Shown here: positions 35,093 through 45,831 of the stretch, piece after piece
How the letters are laid out: each line of letters opens with the position of its first letter
How positions within the stretch are numbered: position 1 is the first letter of the stretch
From: Caloramator fervidus
Lineage (GTDB): Bacteria > Bacillota > Clostridia > Clostridiales > Caloramatoraceae
DNA: 64,000 nt
Direction of reading: 5' to 3'
NCBI RefSeq assembly: GCF_900108045.1
Contig: NZ_FNUK01000009.1
Span: 1-64,000, forward strand
Notes under the pieces: generated by a model
Seen by the model: the letters and a program-made list of their open reading frames with translations, nothing else
Told to the model about the DNA's origin: nothing
The model's database searches: none
Program-made: the position numbers and the translations under genes

Positions 35093-36390
35093 TTCACCTC
35101 CTTTAAAACACCTATTGCCTTATTTTCCCTATTATCTATTATTTTAACATCTAATATTTGTCCTGACAAATCTTTTTCTGAAGCCACTCCAACTCTTATA
35201 TAATTCTTAGTATATCCCCAATAATATCCATCAGAATATTCTTCAAATAAAACATCCATAACTTTTCCTACATGTTTTTCTATAAACTCTGTTTCTAATA
35301 TCTTGTCAAGTTCTATAAGTCTTTTACTTCTTTCCTCCTTTATAAACTCAGGAACTTGCTCTTTAAACGATGCTGCTTTAGTTCCCTTTCTTGGGCTATA
35401 TTTAAATATATGCATTTTAGCAAGTCTTATTTCCTTTAAAAATTGATAAGTTTTTTCAAACTCTTCTTCAGTTTCACCTGGAAATCCAACTATAATATCA
35501 GTAGTTATAGAAACATCATCAAAAGCATCCCTTAAATTATTAACTATTTGTCTGTAATCACTTGTTGTATAATGTCTATTCATTCTTTTCAAAGTTTCAT
35601 CACAACCGCTTTGCAAAGACAAATGAAAATGGTGGCAAAACTTTGTTATTGATTTTAATCTTTCAATAGATCTTTCTGTAAAAAAAGTAGGATCAACTGA
35701 ACCTATTCTAATCCTTTCAATTCCATCAATCTTAGATACCATATCAATTATATCAATTAAATCTATACCTTTTAAATCTTTACCATAAGAAGCTACATGT
35801 ATACCAGATAATATAACCTCTTTATACCCATTTTCAGCAAGCTTCTTAACTTCAGTTAAAATATTTTCAGGATCTCTACTTCTTACAGGACCTCTTGCAT
35901 AAGGAATTAGACAATAAGAACAAAACTTATCACAACCATCTTGTATTTTTAAAAACGCTCTAGTTTTATCCTGATATTCATCTATCTCTAGCTCTTCAAA
36001 CTCTCTTATACTCATTACATTCTCAACGTGTTTAATTTTTTTCTTATTTTTTAAAAACTCCTCTACAAATTCTACTATTTTCCCCTTATCTTTAGTGCCA
36101 ATTATTATATCAACATCTTCAATTTTTTCAACTTCATCTGGAGCAACCTGTGCATAACATCCCACAGCTACAACCACAGCATCCTTGTTTTTCTTTTTAG
36201 CCCTTCTTAGCATTTGTCTTGATTTTCTATCCCCCACGTTAGTTACAGTACAAGTATTTATAACATAAACATCTGCAAAATCATCAAAATCTACAACTTC
36301 ATAACCATTTTTTATAAATTTTTCAGCCATAGCTTCAGTTTCATATGTATTAACTCTACATCCCAATGTATAAAACGCAACTTTTCTCAT
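35089..36390 (-). CDS. mtaB: tRNA t6A37 methylthiotransferase MtaB
   Basis: Radical SAM enzyme that converts t6A37 to ms2t6A in tRNAs reading ANN codons. The 433 residues have an N-terminal UPF0004 domain with three Cys (LGCRVNTYE, NTCTVTN, VGCYAQVAP), the radical SAM motif CDKFCSYC near residue 155 and a C-terminal TRAM domain. Two [4Fe-4S] clusters are expected. It overlaps rsmE upstream and the HIT gene downstream, each by four bases, so the group is tightly coupled. Confidence 0.96.
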   Translation of the reverse strand: MRKVAFYTLGCRVNTYETEAMAEKFIKNGYEVVDFDDFADVYVINTCTVTNVGDRKSRQMLRRAKKKNKDAVVVAVGCYAQVAPDEVEKIEDVDIIIGTKDKGKIVEFVEEFLKNKKKIKHVENVMSIREFEELEIDEYQDKTRAFLKIQDGCDKFCSYCLIPYARGPVRSRDPENILTEVKKLAENGYKEVILSGIHVASYGKDLKGIDLIDIIDMVSKIDGIERIRIGSVDPTFFTERSIERLKSITKFCHHFHLSLQSGCDETLKRMNRHYTTSDYRQIVNNLRDAFDDVSITTDIIVGFPGETEEEFEKTYQFLKEIRLAKMHIFKYSPRKGTKAASFKEQVPEFIKEERSKRLIELDKILETEFIEKHVGKVMDVLFEEYSDGYYWGYTKNYIRVGVASEKDLSGQILDVKIIDNRENKAIGVLKEVK

Positions 36391-37133
36391 ATTTCTCCTC
36401 CTAAGTCCCCTAATTCATATAAAACCAATGCTGATGTTATAAAACCTGCAGTTTCTGTTCTTAAAATTCTTGGTCCTAATGTTACAGGAATAGCTCCATT
36501 ATCTAAACAGTATTCTATTTCCTTATCTTCAAATCCTCCTTCTGGACCTATAAAAATTGCAACGTCTTTAATATCATTTCTTTCTCTTAATTTTTTTATT
36601 CCTCGCAATCTTTCTTTTTCATATGGAACTATAATTAAATCATTTTGTTTCATATCTTCAATTGCTTCTTTAAAATCCATTATATTATCAACCTTTGGAA
36701 TAATTCCTCTATTGCTTTGTTTGGCTGCTTCGTAAGCAATACGTTGCCATCTTTCTAATTTGTTTTTCAAATCTTTTCCTTCTGTTTTTACTACAACTCT
36801 TTTAGTCATAACAGGAACAATCCTTACAACCCCTACTTCAACACACTTTTGAACAATTAAATCCATTTTTTGAGCCTTAGGAAGCCCTTGATAAAGTGTT
36901 ATATTTATAGGTGGTTCACTTTGATTTTTAAAAGATTCAATTATATTACATATAACTTCCTTTTTATCACTGGAAGTAATCTCACAAATATACTCATTAC
37001 CGTTTCCGTCACAAACTTGTATCTTATCACCTTTTCTAAGCCTTAAAACTTTAACTATATGGTCAACATCTTCCCCTGTTATATAAATGTTAGGATAATC
37101 TATTTTTTCAGGTAAAACAAAAAACTTATGCAT
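36387..37133 (-). CDS. rsmE: 16S rRNA m3U1498 methyltransferase
   Basis: SPOUT-class methyltransferase of 248 residues that methylates U1498 of 16S rRNA. The N-terminal PUA-like domain starts HKFFVLPEKI; the trefoil knot appears as FIGPEGGFEDKEIEY near residue 195 and LGPRILRTETA near residue 222. GGGGATGAGGT precedes the ATG. It follows prmA by 12 bases in the dnaJ-prmA-rsmE-mtaB order typical of Firmicutes. Confidence 0.96.
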   Translation of the reverse strand: MHKFFVLPEKIDYPNIYITGEDVDHIVKVLRLRKGDKIQVCDGNGNEYICEITSSDKKEVICNIIESFKNQSEPPINITLYQGLPKAQKMDLIVQKCVEVGVVRIVPVMTKRVVVKTEGKDLKNKLERWQRIAYEAAKQSNRGIIPKVDNIMDFKEAIEDMKQNDLIIVPYEKERLRGIKKLRERNDIKDVAIFIGPEGGFEDKEIEYCLDNGAIPVTLGPRILRTETAGFITSALVLYELGDLGGEI

Positions 37134-37145
37134 ACCTCATCCCCT

Positions 37146-38084
37146 TTACAAATTTTTTGCAACAATTCCTATCCATTCTCCCATTTCTTTAACCTCAATA
37201 ATCTCAAAATTGTTTTTTCCAAGTTCATTTAAAACATCCATCTTTCTATCCTGAATTATTCCAGATATTATAAACAAGCCACCATCTTTAAGAAATTTTT
37301 TAGCTGAAGAGGTCATCTTTATAATAATATCAGCAATTATATTGGCAACAATAATATCTGCTTTGTCATCCAGAACATCTGTTAAATTCCCATGCCTTAT
37401 TTCGACATTTTTAACTTTATTATATTCAACATTTTCTCTTGCTGCATCTACCGCTACCTCATCTATATCAACACCAATTACCTTTTCAGCTCCTAACTTG
37501 GCTGCAGCAATAGAAAGAATTCCAGAACCCGTTCCTATATCATAGACAACTTCTCCACCTTTTATATACTTCTCAAGAAGTTCTAAGCATAAAATAGTAG
37601 TCTCATGGGTTCCTGTCCCAAATGCCATTCCTGGATCCAACTCAATTACTATATCTCCTTCTTTTTCAACATATTTTTCCCATCTAGGTTTTATAACTAA
37701 CCTTTGACCTACCTTTGTAACTTTATAATATTTTTTCCATGAATTAGCCCAATCTTCTTCATATACAGCATTAACAAGTATCCTTCCTTCTCCAAGGTCA
37801 AATCCTTCATTCTTTAACTCATCAATCTTCTCTTCAATATACTTAATAATATTACCTACGTTATCCTCATCACTAAAATATCCTTTTATAACAGCTGCCT
37901 TTTCTCCATGTTCTAATAACTTCATATCAACATAATCCCAACCTGGAGTTTTTTGTTTTTCTAAAATATCATTTGGATCCTCTATGACTACTCCTTTAAC
38001 ATTTAAAGAATAGAATATGGCACTTACCATTTCTATAGCTGATGGACTTGTAACAACCTTTATCTCTATCCATTTTCCCTTCAT
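37146..38084 (-). CDS. prmA: Ribosomal protein L11 methyltransferase
   Basis: Trimethylates lysines and the N-terminus of ribosomal protein L11. A 312-residue protein with an N-terminal substrate domain and a C-terminal class I SAM fold: VYDIGTGSGILSIAAAKLGA near residue 180, GVDIDEVAVDAARENV, and IVANIIADII as the NPPY-like motif (here ANIIAD). AAAAGGAGTTGATTTT precedes the ATG. It is downstream of dnaJ, separated by a hairpin. Confidence 0.96.
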   Translation of the reverse strand: MKGKWIEIKVVTSPSAIEMVSAIFYSLNVKGVVIEDPNDILEKQKTPGWDYVDMKLLEHGEKAAVIKGYFSDEDNVGNIIKYIEEKIDELKNEGFDLGEGRILVNAVYEEDWANSWKKYYKVTKVGQRLVIKPRWEKYVEKEGDIVIELDPGMAFGTGTHETTILCLELLEKYIKGGEVVYDIGTGSGILSIAAAKLGAEKVIGVDIDEVAVDAARENVEYNKVKNVEIRHGNLTDVLDDKADIIVANIIADIIIKMTSSAKKFLKDGGLFIISGIIQDRKMDVLNELGKNNFEIIEVKEMGEWIGIVAKNL

Positions 38085-38157
38085 AAAATCAACTCCTTTT
38101 TCAATTCATCAAGCAATATATTAATTCAAATATAAAATAACTGCAAGTACAATATAA

Positions 38158-38177
38158 AGTCCCTGTTTCCAGGGACT
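38158..38177 (-). terminator. Hairpin after dnaJ
   Basis: AGTCCCTG and CAGGGACT have a four-base loop, with TTTATATTG following on the minus strand. The short T run suggests partial termination between the heat-shock genes and prmA. Confidence 0.6.
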
Positions 38178-39316
38178 CATACTCCAAATGCATCCTTAAA
38201 TTTATCTACAAAGGATTTTTTATGCTCTGAGACGGTTTCTCCAAATTCCTCAGCAAGCTTTTTTAACAATTCCCTCTGACGCTCTGTTAACTTCTTTGGA
38301 ACTTCAACTTTAATTTCAAAATACAAATCTCCTCTTGAATTGCTTCTAAGTTTTGGAATACCCTTCCCTTTAAGCCTTATTATAGTTCCCGGCTGAGTTC
38401 CTTCTGGTAAATTATATTTTTCCTCTCCTTCTAAAGTTGGAACAGTAATCTCTCCACCTAATGCTGCCTTCGTTATACTAACAGGAATAGTACAGTATAT
38501 ATCGCTACCTTGTCTTTTAAATATCTTATGAGGCTTTACATTAATATGAAGATATAAATCCCCTGGAGGACCACCTCTAACACCTGGTTCTCCTTCCCCT
38601 CTTAATGGAATAGTCATTCCATTATCAACACCTGCTGGTATATTAACTGTAATGATTTTCTTTTTTCTAACCTTTCCTCTTCCACTACATACAGAACATG
38701 GAGTATCTATAATCTTTCCTTCACCACGGCATTTGTCACAAGTTGTTATACTTACAAAACTACCAAAAGGGGTTCTTCTTTCAATTTTCATTTGTCCTGT
38801 TCCATGACATCTATCACAAGTTCTTGGAGAAGTTCCAGGCTTAGCACCTGTTCCATTACAAATATCACAAGTTTCATATCTAAAAATCTCTATATCCTTT
38901 TTAGCTCCAAAAGCAGCTTCTTCAAAAGAAAGATTTAAAGTATACTCTATATCAGCTCCTCTTTGTGGACCACTTTTTTGTTTTTTAGAAGTGCCAAAAA
39001 AGTCTCCAAATATGTCTCCAAATATATCTGAAAAACCTCCAAAACCTTCAAAGCCACCAAAACCACCAAAATTAGAAAAATCAAAACCTTGGCCTGAAAA
39101 ATCAGTTGTTCCAAACTGATCATACTGAGCCCTCTTTTGAGGGTCTGAAAGAACTTGATAAGCTTCATTTATTTCCTTAAACTTTTCCTCAGCTTCTTTG
39201 TTACCAGGATTTCTATCTGGATGGTATTGCAGTGCAAGTTTTCTAAAGGCTTTTTTTATTTCCTCATCTGTTGCATTTCTATCTACTCCAAGTATAGCAT
39301 AATAATCCTTTGGCAT
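38177..39316 (-). CDS. dnaJ: Chaperone protein DnaJ
   Basis: Co-chaperone that delivers substrates to DnaK and stimulates its ATPase. About 379 residues: J domain with the HPD motif (YHPDRNPG, residues 5-70), a Gly/Phe-rich linker, a zinc-binding region with four CxxCxGxG repeats ([32 protein letters not shown]) near residues 145-215, and C-terminal substrate domains. The ATG at 39316 follows AGGTGGTGAAACAG; two upstream GTG codons are part of that site. It is the fourth gene of hrcA-grpE-dnaK-dnaJ. Confidence 0.98.
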   Translation of the reverse strand: MPKDYYAILGVDRNATDEEIKKAFRKLALQYHPDRNPGNKEAEEKFKEINEAYQVLSDPQKRAQYDQFGTTDFSGQGFDFSNFGGFGGFEGFGGFSDIFGDIFGDFFGTSKKQKSGPQRGADIEYTLNLSFEEAAFGAKKDIEIFRYETCDICNGTGAKPGTSPRTCDRCHGTGQMKIERRTPFGSFVSITTCDKCRGEGKIIDTPCSVCSGRGKVRKKKIITVNIPAGVDNGMTIPLRGEGEPGVRGGPPGDLYLHINVKPHKIFKRQGSDIYCTIPVSITKAALGGEITVPTLEGEEKYNLPEGTQPGTIIRLKGKGIPKLRSNSRGDLYFEIKVEVPKKLTERQRELLKKLAEEFGETVSEHKKSFVDKFKDAFGV

Positions 39317-39343
39317 CTGTTTCACCACCTTTCACATAGAGAA

Positions 39344-39363
39344 AAGAGGGATTAAAATCCCTC

Positions 39364-39365
<2 letters not shown>
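39344..39365 (-). terminator. Hairpin between dnaK and dnaJ
   Basis: AAGAGGGAT and ATCCCTCTT enclose a four-base loop, and TTCTC follows without a long T run. It covers the dnaK stop. It probably tunes the dnaK:dnaJ ratio or mRNA stability more than it terminates. Confidence 0.5.
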
Positions 39366-41187
<1,822 letters not shown>

Positions 41188-41201
41188 TCATCCTCCCTTT
41201 C

Positions 41202-41804
41202 TTAATTTGCTACCTTAACAAGACTGTGTCTTATTATTTTATCTTTATATTTATATCCTTTTTGAAAAACTTCAATAACAACATTTTCATCAAAGTTTTC
41301 ATCTTGAACATGCATTATTGCATTATGAAAATGGGGGTCAAATTTTTCTCCCTCTGCTTTGATTTCCTCAACTCCCATTTTTTGCAAAGTATCTTTGAAT
41401 AACTTTAAAGTCATTTGTATTCCTTCTGTTAATGGATTAGAATCACCTTCAACATGAACCATCGCTCTTTCAAGATTATCAAGTATAGGTAAAAGTTCTC
41501 TTACAGCATCTACAAAACCATCTGTATATATAGTTTCCTTTTCTTTTTGAGTTCTTTTTCTAAAATTATCAAAATCAGCCATAGTCCTTTTTAGTAAATC
41601 AATATAACTTTGGCATTCATTTTCTTTTTCTAAAAGTTTTTGTTTTAATTCTTCAATTTGCTTATCCTTTTCATCAATTTCTACTTTTGTGTTATTTTCC
41701 GTAGATTCATCAACTGATTTTTCTTCACTAATTTCTTCTATTTCAATAACATCATTTTCAATATTTTGTTCTTCTTTTTCATTTAAGTTTTGGTCATTTG
41801 CCAT
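41202..41804 (-). CDS. grpE: Nucleotide exchange factor GrpE
   Basis: Releases ADP from DnaK. The 200 residues begin with a long acidic coiled-coil (about residues 1-80), followed by the conserved RTMADFDNFRKRTQKE and the C-terminal beta domain (VEEIKAEGEKFDPHFHNAI; FQKGYKYKDKIIRHSLVKVA). AAAAGGTGGTGGCTTT precedes the ATG. It lies between hrcA and dnaK. Confidence 0.97.
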   Translation of the reverse strand: MANDQNLNEKEEQNIENDVIEIEEISEEKSVDESTENNTKVEIDEKDKQIEELKQKLLEKENECQSYIDLLKRTMADFDNFRKRTQKEKETIYTDGFVDAVRELLPILDNLERAMVHVEGDSNPLTEGIQMTLKLFKDTLQKMGVEEIKAEGEKFDPHFHNAIMHVQDENFDENVVIEVFQKGYKYKDKIIRHSLVKVAN

Positions 41805-41818
41805 AAAGCCACCACCTT

Positions 41819-42844
41819 TTAAAATGAGTTTCTTAAAATTTCATTAAGGTTATCTGCTATAAATTTTAACATTCCTATTACTTTTGAATAATCCATTCTT
41901 GTTGGACCAATAACACCTATGGTTCCAACCACTTTATTTCCTATCATATATGAAGCCCTTATTACGCTACAATCTTTAACATTTTCATTATTATTTTCTT
42001 TTCCAATAGAAACTTTTAAAGTTTCTCCATCATCTGAAAAAATATCTATTAAAGTTTCTTTTCTTTCTAAAAGAGCTAAAAAGTTTCTAGCTTTATTAAT
42101 ATCATTGTATTCAGGATATTTAAAAATATTTGTTGCTCCTTCTAAGTAAACTTCACAATCTACAGATTTTAAAGAATCGTATAAAACCGGAATTATAGCA
42201 TTTAAAATTTCGTTGTATCCTCCAAGTTCCATTAAAATCTGGTTAATCACACATAAATCTATCTGTTCAACTGTAAGATTTTTAAGCTTATCATTAAGCA
42301 TATTATTTATTTTTAATAACATATCCTGTTCTATTTTTCTAGGAAGCTTAATTAAAACATGTCTTATAATTGCCGTATCAGTGACAACTATTGCTAATAC
42401 CTCATTATCATTAACCTGAACAAGTTGGATTGATTTTACTGCACTTTTTTTTACTGAAGGAGTTAAAACTGCAGCAGTATATTTAGTAACTTCAGATAAC
42501 AATTTAGTCGTTCTTCTTATTATATTATCTATTTCACACATAGTTGCAAATTGAAGGATTTTCTTTATTTCTGCAGCTTCTTCGGGAGATGGGCTTTTTA
42601 TATTTATCAACTTGTCAACGTAATATCTATATCCTTTATCTGAAGGTATTCTTCCAGCTGAAGTATGAGGCTGTTCTAAGTAACCTAACTCTTCTAAGTC
42701 AGCCATTTCATTTCTTATGGTGGCGGAGCTTATCCCCATTTCGTATTTCTTAGCTATCGTCCTTGATCCAACAGGTTCTGCTGTTTCAATGTAGTCATCA
42801 ACTATAGCCTTTAGTATATACCTTTTTCTTTCTCCTAATTCCAT
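41819..42844 (-). CDS. hrcA: Heat-inducible repressor HrcA
   Basis: Repressor that binds CIRCE operators and is kept active by GroEL. The 341 residues start with a winged helix (RKRYILKAIVDDYIETAEPVG, in the first 35 residues; SSATIRNEMADLEELGYLEQPHTSAGRIPS in two parts) and end in GPTRMDYSKVI, near the effector domain. It heads the hrcA-grpE-dnaK-dnaJ operon and represses it through the CIRCE in its own leader. GGAAGGAGGTGGGAGC precedes the ATG. Confidence 0.98.
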   Translation of the reverse strand: MELGERKRYILKAIVDDYIETAEPVGSRTIAKKYEMGISSATIRNEMADLEELGYLEQPHTSAGRIPSDKGYRYYVDKLINIKSPSPEEAAEIKKILQFATMCEIDNIIRRTTKLLSEVTKYTAAVLTPSVKKSAVKSIQLVQVNDNEVLAIVVTDTAIIRHVLIKLPRKIEQDMLLKINNMLNDKLKNLTVEQIDLCVINQILMELGGYNEILNAIIPVLYDSLKSVDCEVYLEGATNIFKYPEYNDINKARNFLALLERKETLIDIFSDDGETLKVSIGKENNNENVKDCSVIRASYMIGNKVVGTIGVIGPTRMDYSKVIGMLKFIADNLNEILRNSF

Positions 42845-42863
42845 GCTCCCACCTCCTTCCTTA

Positions 42864-42890
42864 TTAGCACTCTATTAAAGTGAGTGCTAA
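42864..42890 (-). promoter_or_regulatory. CIRCE operator
   Basis: A perfect TTAGCACTC-N9-GAGTGCTAA, the HrcA-binding element, lies between the promoter and the hrcA ribosome binding site. As in other low-GC Gram-positives it is within the transcribed leader. Confidence 0.98.
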
Positions 42891-42901
42891 CCCTAAGATA
42901 A

Positions 42902-42930
42902 AAAATAGCACTATCATTACAATTTGTCAA
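42902..42930 (-). promoter_or_regulatory. hrcA operon promoter
   Basis: TTGACA (42930-42925), a 17-base spacer and TATTTT (42907-42902) lie on the minus strand directly before the CIRCE. This is a sigma-A type promoter, as expected for class I heat-shock genes. Confidence 0.8.
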
Positions 42931-42958
42931 TATATTCTATAAAAAATATTGAAAACAA

Positions 42959-42989
42959 AACCCTCTTTTTAAAATGTAAAAAGAGGGTT
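42959..42989 (-). terminator. Terminator of the GGDEF gene
   Basis: A perfect 12-bp stem (AACCCTCTTTTT with its complement) and a seven-base loop, followed by TTGTTTTC. It insulates the heat-shock promoter from the upstream gene. Confidence 0.85.
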
Positions 42990-44643
42990 AACATAAATAA
43001 ACGGCAACTTTATTTTTCCCTTTTGCTTTACATTCTTTATATAAAACAGAATCTGCCTTTTGAATTAACTCCATCATATTATTAGCATCTTCTGGAAAAG
43101 ATGTAACTCCTCCTGAAATAGTAATATCAATTTTATAATTGTCTACAATAAATTCATATTCTTGAATATACTTTCTTATTCTTTCTGCAACTAAGTATGC
43201 TTGTTCCTTAGTCAAACCATTGAGTATAATCACGATTTCTTCTCCACCATATCTACAAACTACATCTGTTTTCCTTACCAACTTTTTTACAATATCTGCA
43301 AACATCATTAATATTTTATCTCCAACTAAATATCCATAAGTATCATTTATTTTTTTAAAATTATCTATATCAAAAATTGCAATAGAAAATACCATATTTT
43401 CTCTAATTAAATTATTAACCTCTTCATTTAATTTTCTTCTATTATATAATCCTGTTAACGCATCCATTTCAGTTTCTTTTTTAATATTTAAAAAATAACT
43501 ATAATTGTTAAAAGCTAGGGACATTTGCTTAGCTAATATAGATAAAGGTTCTTTTATGTCATATAAAAGTAAATTAGGCAAATGTATCTTGCCACCTAAA
43601 AATATTAATCCCCTAAGTTTATTATCAACCATTATAGGAACAAATATAGCAGTTTTAATAAAGTTAAGCAAACTCCCGATTATTAATACTTTTTTATCTT
43701 TTCTAATATTTCTACTTATATATATTTCTCCTTCTAAAATAACTTTAATCGTATAACCGTTTCTTATATTTAAATCCAACTCATCTATATTTAATCCTTT
43801 AGGACAATAAAAAGATATGGGTAATACAACATCATCTCCTTCATAATCAAAAAAATATATAGCTGCAACATCATATGGCAAGATACGTTTTAAATTTAAA
43901 AGAAAATTATCACATTTTATCTTTAAATCACCATGCTTTATTAGGCCTTCACTAACACTAAGTATATTTTTTATTATGATATTTTTAAACTCAAGCCTTT
44001 TTAAAAGATAAAAACAATAACTTAGAGTAATCAAAATTATAAACATTAGAAAAGTTCCATATTTTCCTATTTTAAGATCTATAAAATATAACAATACCCC
44101 TAAAATAACTGCTACTATAAAATTAAATAACAACATATTTAAATTTATTCTTAGCTTTTTGCCATCTAACAAAATAAATAAAATATTAAAATTTAAAAAC
44201 AAAAATTCAAATATAGTAGCTAAAAAAATGGTTCTTTGTATAAAAGGTAAATTAAAATAACTAGTGATATATCCACTTAAACTTCCTGATAAAAATACAG
44301 CAAATGGAAATATAAGCTTGTTATATAAAACACATAAGTTAAACTCTTCTTCTTTATAAAAAACATCAGCAAAAAGCCTTAAAAAATCACATATAAATTC
44401 AAACACAACCGCTAAATTAACTCCAAACATTAAATAAATAAACAAAGTCACGGTTTCTGTAAAATCAAACTTTATCTCTCCTACCAATATAGTAAAATAT
44501 CCCATTATCATAGTAACAAAAATTGCAAAAACCAAAAAAAGCAACACATCAAAACTTTTTATATTAGTATTTATAAAAGCCTTTAGCGATAAAGCAATTG
44601 CTGCAACAACAACCCCTAGTTTGTATATCCTTTTAAGTTGCAT
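42988..44643 (-). CDS. Membrane GAF-GGDEF diguanylate cyclase
   Basis: A 551-residue signalling protein that should make cyclic di-GMP. About six membrane helices fill residues 1-215, a GAF-like domain spans roughly 235-375, and a GGDEF domain follows from DALTGLYNRRKL near residue 390. The active-site motif is GGEEI (an accepted GGEEF variant), and the inhibitory I-site RKTD lies exactly five residues upstream, so feedback control by the product is predicted. It is inserted between hemW and hrcA, which are neighbours in Bacillus, and has its own terminator. AGCAGGTGATATAGA precedes the ATG. Confidence 0.93.
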   Translation of the reverse strand: MQLKRIYKLGVVVAAIALSLKAFINTNIKSFDVLLFLVFAIFVTMIMGYFTILVGEIKFDFTETVTLFIYLMFGVNLAVVFEFICDFLRLFADVFYKEEEFNLCVLYNKLIFPFAVFLSGSLSGYITSYFNLPFIQRTIFLATIFEFLFLNFNILFILLDGKKLRINLNMLLFNFIVAVILGVLLYFIDLKIGKYGTFLMFIILITLSYCFYLLKRLEFKNIIIKNILSVSEGLIKHGDLKIKCDNFLLNLKRILPYDVAAIYFFDYEGDDVVLPISFYCPKGLNIDELDLNIRNGYTIKVILEGEIYISRNIRKDKKVLIIGSLLNFIKTAIFVPIMVDNKLRGLIFLGGKIHLPNLLLYDIKEPLSILAKQMSLAFNNYSYFLNIKKETEMDALTGLYNRRKLNEEVNNLIRENMVFSIAIFDIDNFKKINDTYGYLVGDKILMMFADIVKKLVRKTDVVCRYGGEEIVIILNGLTKEQAYLVAERIRKYIQEYEFIVDNYKIDITISGGVTSFPEDANNMMELIQKADSVLYKECKAKGKNKVAVYLC

Positions 44644-44716
44644 TCTATATCACCTGCTTTTAAATATCTTTTCTACTATTAATATTCTATAAAAAAACAA
44701 AAAATCCTTTAAACAA

Positions 44717-44741
44717 AAATAGGCCTAAAAAAGGCCTATTT
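44717..44741 (-). terminator. lepA-hemW terminator
   Basis: AAATAGGCCT and AGGCCTATTT form a perfect 10-bp stem with a five-base loop, followed by TTTTTGTTTAAA-like sequence on the minus strand. It directly follows the hemW stop. Confidence 0.85.
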
Positions 44742-45831
44742 ACAAAAAAACTAAAAAAACCTGATTTGCAACATCTAATCCCTTAGAAGTTAAAGAAATA
44801 AATTCTCCATTATCAAATACTAATCCTTGTCTTAAAAGTTTAGATATCTTATCACCATAAACTTCAATTATATCAACATTAAATCTATTTTTAAAATCTT
44901 TTTTTGAAATTCCCTTAATCTTTCTAAGCCCGAGAATCATAAATTCCTGCATTTGTTCTTCCTTTGATATATATATTTTTTCTCTTTTTAAATACCTACT
45001 AGTGATATATTCTTTTATATCAGAAGCATTAGCATATCTATAACTATCTATAAATGAATGAGCTGAAGCTCCTACTCCATAATACTCTTCTTCATTCCAG
45101 TAAGTTAAATTATGTATACATTCAAAACCTTTTTTTGCAAAATTTGATATCTCATAATGCTCATAACCATAACTTTTTAAAAATTCAACAGCATAATGAT
45201 ACATTTGTCTATCTATTTCATCATCTGAAATACTAAGCTCTCCTTTTTGATAATAATCATAAAATACTGTTCCTTCCTCCAAAATAAGACTATATATAGA
45301 AATATGTTCAGGATTTAAATCTACAATTTTATTCAATGTATCCATCCAATCATCAATACTCTGTTCTGGAATGTTAAACATTAAATCTACATTTATATTT
45401 TTAAACCCTATTTTTCTAGCCATTTCATAATTATTTAAAAAATCATTGAAATTGTGTATTCTTCCAAGCCTTTTTAAAAGATTATCTTGAACAGCTTGAA
45501 GCCCTATTGATAACCTATTTACTCCATAATCCTTTAATAAGAGCAATTTTTCTTCATTCAAAGTTCCGGGGTTCGCCTCAACTGTAAACTCCTTAAAATC
45601 AAACCTAGAAAGATTTTTAAGTAATCTTTCTAGGTTGTATTTAGATAAAACAGTGGGGGTTCCCCCACCAATAAAAATAGATTTTAATTCTTTATCTTCA
45701 ATTTCTTTAATTTCCTTTAATAATACATCAATATAACAATCCTGTAACGTAAGATCAGTTATAGAATAAAAATCACAATAAAGACATTTTTTTAAACAAA
45801 AAGGTATATGAACATAAAGTGCTCTCTCCAT
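44740..45831 (-). CDS. hemW: HemW-type radical SAM heme chaperone
   Basis: A 363-residue relative of coproporphyrinogen dehydrogenase HemN. The radical SAM motif is CLKKCLYCDFYS near residue 12 (Cys-x3-Cys-x2-Cys), followed by IFIGGGTPTVL. HemW proteins lack the extra N-terminal Cys of HemN and act in heme transfer, not in the oxidation step. Position directly after lepA, overlapping its stop by one base, is the standard Firmicutes arrangement. No heme synthesis gene is in the window. Confidence 0.94.
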   Translation of the reverse strand: MERALYVHIPFCLKKCLYCDFYSITDLTLQDCYIDVLLKEIKEIEDKELKSIFIGGGTPTVLSKYNLERLLKNLSRFDFKEFTVEANPGTLNEEKLLLLKDYGVNRLSIGLQAVQDNLLKRLGRIHNFNDFLNNYEMARKIGFKNINVDLMFNIPEQSIDDWMDTLNKIVDLNPEHISIYSLILEEGTVFYDYYQKGELSISDDEIDRQMYHYAVEFLKSYGYEHYEISNFAKKGFECIHNLTYWNEEEYYGVGASAHSFIDSYRYANASDIKEYITSRYLKREKIYISKEEQMQEFMILGLRKIKGISKKDFKNRFNVDIIEVYGDKISKLLRQGLVFDNGEFISLTSKGLDVANQVFLVFL

